Assembly (NCBI GenBank): GCA_964625525.1
Contig: CAZVEE010000001.1
Location: 31,738-95,737 of the forward strand
Reading direction: 5' to 3'
DNA length: 64,000 bases
DNA from: CAZVEE01 sp964625525
GTDB lineage: Bacteria; Pseudomonadota; Alphaproteobacteria; JAJFIK01
Part shown: positions 62,285-64,000 of the stretch, in pieces
Position numbering within the stretch: position 1 is the stretch's first letter
Layout of the letters: each line of letters starts with the position of its first letter
Made by a program: the position numbers and the translations under genes
The notes under the pieces: generated by a model
What the model saw: only the letters and a program-made list of their open reading frames with translations
Told to the model about the DNA's origin: nothing
Database searches by the model: none

Positions 62285-63415
62285 ATGACCGCACCGCATC
62301 CGTCCAATGATCCGCAAATGACGTTTCTGGTCCGCCGCGACGATCTGGCCCAGTGTCGCACGGTGATGGCACCGCCCCCCCGCGCCGACGCGCTGGCCGA
62401 CGGGGAGATCCTCTGCCAGGTCGATCAATTCGCCTTTACCGCGAACAATGTCACCTATGCCATTGCCGGTGACACTATTGGCTATTGGACGTTCTTTCCC
62501 GCGCCTGCGCCGTACGATCCGGCGGAATGGGGCATCGTGCCTGTCTGGGGCTATGCCACGGTCACGGCCTCGAAGGCCGCTGATGTCGCGCCCGGTGAGC
62601 GGCTTTACGGCTATTTCCCCATGGGCACCCATCTGGTGATGCGCCCGGGCGCTGCTGGCCCACGGGCGCTGGTGGACAAGGCGGCGCATCGGGCGAGCCT
62701 GCCAGCGGTCTACAACCAGTATCTGCGGATCAGCGAGGATGCGGGCCAGGCGGCGGAAGACGCCCAGATGCTCTATCGGCCGCTCTTCATGACCTCGTTC
62801 CTGATTGCCGACTTCCTGGAGGAGGAGACCTATTTCGGCGCGGACAGCGTGCTCATCGTCAGTGCCTCCAGCAAGACCGCCATTGGCATCGCCCAGATCC
62901 TGGCGCGTGAGGCCCACCGGCCCCGCATTGTCGGGCTGACATCGCCGGGCAATGTGGATTTCGTGCGCTCGCTCGGCTGCTATGACGACGTGGTGCCCTA
63001 TGACCGGGTCCCGGCGGACTGCCCGGCCGGCAAGATCATGTATGTGGACATGGCGGGGAACGCCGAGTTGCTAACTGCGCTGCATCATCACTACCGGGAT
63101 GATCTGACCTATAGCTGTATGGTGGGGGCGACCCACGGTGCGGTGGTGCCCCTACGCGGCGTGCCCGGTGCGCCCCCGGTGTTTTTCTTCGCGCCCGATC
63201 GCATCGCAAAGCGCCATAATGATTGGGGGCCGGGCGGTGTTGACGCGCGCTTCGCCCCGGCTTGGGAGTCTTTTGTGGCTGACAGCGCCCAGTGGATTTC
63301 CGTGATGCACGCCAACGGTCCGGCCAGCGTTGAACGTCTGTGGCAGGCCATGCGCTCCGGCCATGCGGATCCTGCGCGCGGGCACATTTTATCCCTGTGG
63401 CCCAAAGCCGAGTGA
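62285..63415 (+). CDS. DUF2855 family protein
   Basis: 376 residues from the ATG at 62285, which has GAGGAA upstream. The family has the medium-chain dehydrogenase fold without an obvious zinc site: an N-terminal GroES-like part (FAFTANNVTYAIAGDTIGYWTFFP, VPVWGYATVTAS) and a Rossmann-like part (SVLIVSASSKTAIGIAQILARE, VGLTSPGNVDFVRSLGCYDDVVPYD). Function unknown; a cofactor-binding oxidoreductase is inferred. Its stop codon lies in the first unit of a 15-bp tandem repeat. Confidence 0.88.
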   Translation: MTAPHPSNDPQMTFLVRRDDLAQCRTVMAPPPRADALADGEILCQVDQFAFTANNVTYAIAGDTIGYWTFFPAPAPYDPAEWGIVPVWGYATVTASKAADVAPGERLYGYFPMGTHLVMRPGAAGPRALVDKAAHRASLPAVYNQYLRISEDAGQAAEDAQMLYRPLFMTSFLIADFLEEETYFGADSVLIVSASSKTAIGIAQILAREAHRPRIVGLTSPGNVDFVRSLGCYDDVVPYDRVPADCPAGKIMYVDMAGNAELLTALHHHYRDDLTYSCMVGATHGAVVPLRGVPGAPPVFFFAPDRIAKRHNDWGPGGVDARFAPAWESFVADSAQWISVMHANGPASVERLWQAMRSGHADPARGHILSLWPKAE

Positions 63416-63470
63416 CCTCAAGCCCAGTGATCTAAAGCACTGTGACCTAAAACCCTGTGACCTTATGCGG
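63411..63470 (+). repeat. imperfect 15-bp tandem repeat, four copies
   Basis: Units start at 63411, 63426, 63441 and 63456 on the pattern (A/T)GTGACCTMAARCCC. The first unit contains the DUF2855 stop codon, and the last degenerates into the ribosome-site region of the next gene. It has the same period as the array at 24870 but an unrelated sequence. Confidence 0.85.
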
Positions 63471-63490
63471 CATGAGGGAGGGGGGGGGCC

Positions 63491-64000
63491 ATGAGCCGAC
63501 CCGACAACCGCGACCAACCGGATGCGCCCAAAGAGGCACCATCCACCGCAAATCGTCCGGATGCGGACCCGGTGCTCGGGGACCGCATTGATAAGGATGC
63601 CATTGCCGAAGACACAATCGGCTTTGGTCTGAATGGGGTGCAGACGGTGTGGGATGTGATCGTCCGGCCTCGGCATGTTCTTGACACGCTTGATGCAGGG
63701 GGCATGGAAGCCTATCAGTACACCCCCCTTGGGCAGACTGTTCCTCGTCATGAACAGTCTTTCCATGGCCATCGTCGTCCTGTTCGGCGGATTTACCGGC
63801 ATGCTCACCGTTGGTGGCGATCAGGGTAATGAATTTCTGGAGACGCTCCGGCAGGGCGCCGAGGAACTGAACCGAGATCCAGAGGACTTTATTGAGAGTT
63901 TCGAGACCTGGATCAATTTGATCACTGTTCCCGTGATCGCGCTTTGTGTGATTGTGCCTTATGCCGCCATATTGCGGTTCTGGGGTGCACCCACTTGGGT
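63491..64000 (+). pseudogene. membrane protein gene interrupted by a frameshift (cut by window edge)
   Basis: The frame from ATG 63491 (GAGGGAGGGGGGG upstream) encodes a hydrophilic start and VQTVWDVIVRPRHVLDTL, running to EAYQYTPL before entering nonsense and stopping at 63829. One base later the next frame gives GRLFLVMNSLSMAIVVLFGG, a membrane helix, and continues open through LITVPVIALCVIVPYAAIL to the window end. Removing one C from the six-C run at 63723-63728 would join them as EAYQYTPLGRLFLVMN. So it is a frameshifted gene, a slippery run, or a sequencing error. The family is unrecognised; some DUF3667-like features are visible. Confidence 0.7.

Overview
The window is a GC-rich, gene-dense stretch of chromosome from an alphaproteobacterium, most likely a stalked or holdfast-forming lineage (Caulobacterales, Maricaulales or Hyphomonadaceae type). 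The main pointers are a circularly permuted two-piece tmRNA gene (tag ANDNEVALAA), a holdfast-anchor pair hfaA-hfaB, an alpha-type SspB next to class II fumarase, the hflK-hflC-degP grouping, and an intact mreBCD-mrdA-rodA elongation operon. No insertion sequence, integrase, CRISPR array, tRNA or rRNA was found. Most of the window reads as core genome. Decay is visible at three points: a cytochrome P450 remnant, an MFS transporter with an in-frame amber codon, and a frameshifted membrane protein at the right edge.

Layout. 1-3603 (minus): DUF4169 protein, pentapeptide-repeat protein, ClC channel and a UvrD/PcrA helicase cut by the left edge. 3775-7266: AsmA-like giant protein on plus. 7257-9546 (minus): sspB-fumC-ribbon-helix-helix operon. 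9706-11166: P450 pseudogene, then permuted tmRNA. 11167-16563: glutathione transferase, thyA-folA, SMP-30 and DUF1428 proteins, a short-chain dehydrogenase and a degenerate nucleotidyltransferase. 16751-24838: Mrp ATPase, hflK-hflC, a large unrecognised secreted protein, a Do protease and a membrane protein. 25005-27730: divergent serB/miaA and an ACT-only protein. 28259-34055: mreB-mreC-mreD-mrdA-rodA. 34061-37329: acyl-CoA synthetase, periplasmic glutathione peroxidase and an unusual photolyase-like protein. 37342-46349: ABC-F ATPase, M16 lipoprotein peptidase, GH5 lipoprotein, GNAT, cupin, membrane protein and an FMN hydroxyacid dehydrogenase. 46450-47817: a second Do-type protease.

47886-50822 is the holdfast-anchor region: a small lipoprotein and a duplicated-repeat secreted protein on minus, diverging from hfaA-hfaB on plus. 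The repeat protein shares an A-(I/L)-(G/A)-N-x-x-S-(V/I) motif with HfaA. It is the best candidate for a less-described partner in this anchor system.

52237-59682 looks like a catabolic/uptake module: MFS transporter (with amber codon), TonB-dependent receptor, TetR regulator with a candidate operator, acyl-CoA synthetase and an SxxK serine hydrolase. 59692-61920 is a three-gene operon (UbiA-family prenyltransferase, GtrA protein, HAD-IB phosphatase) resembling polyprenyl-phosphate-pentose synthesis. The right end holds a DUF2855 protein followed by a 15-bp tandem repeat and the frameshifted membrane protein.
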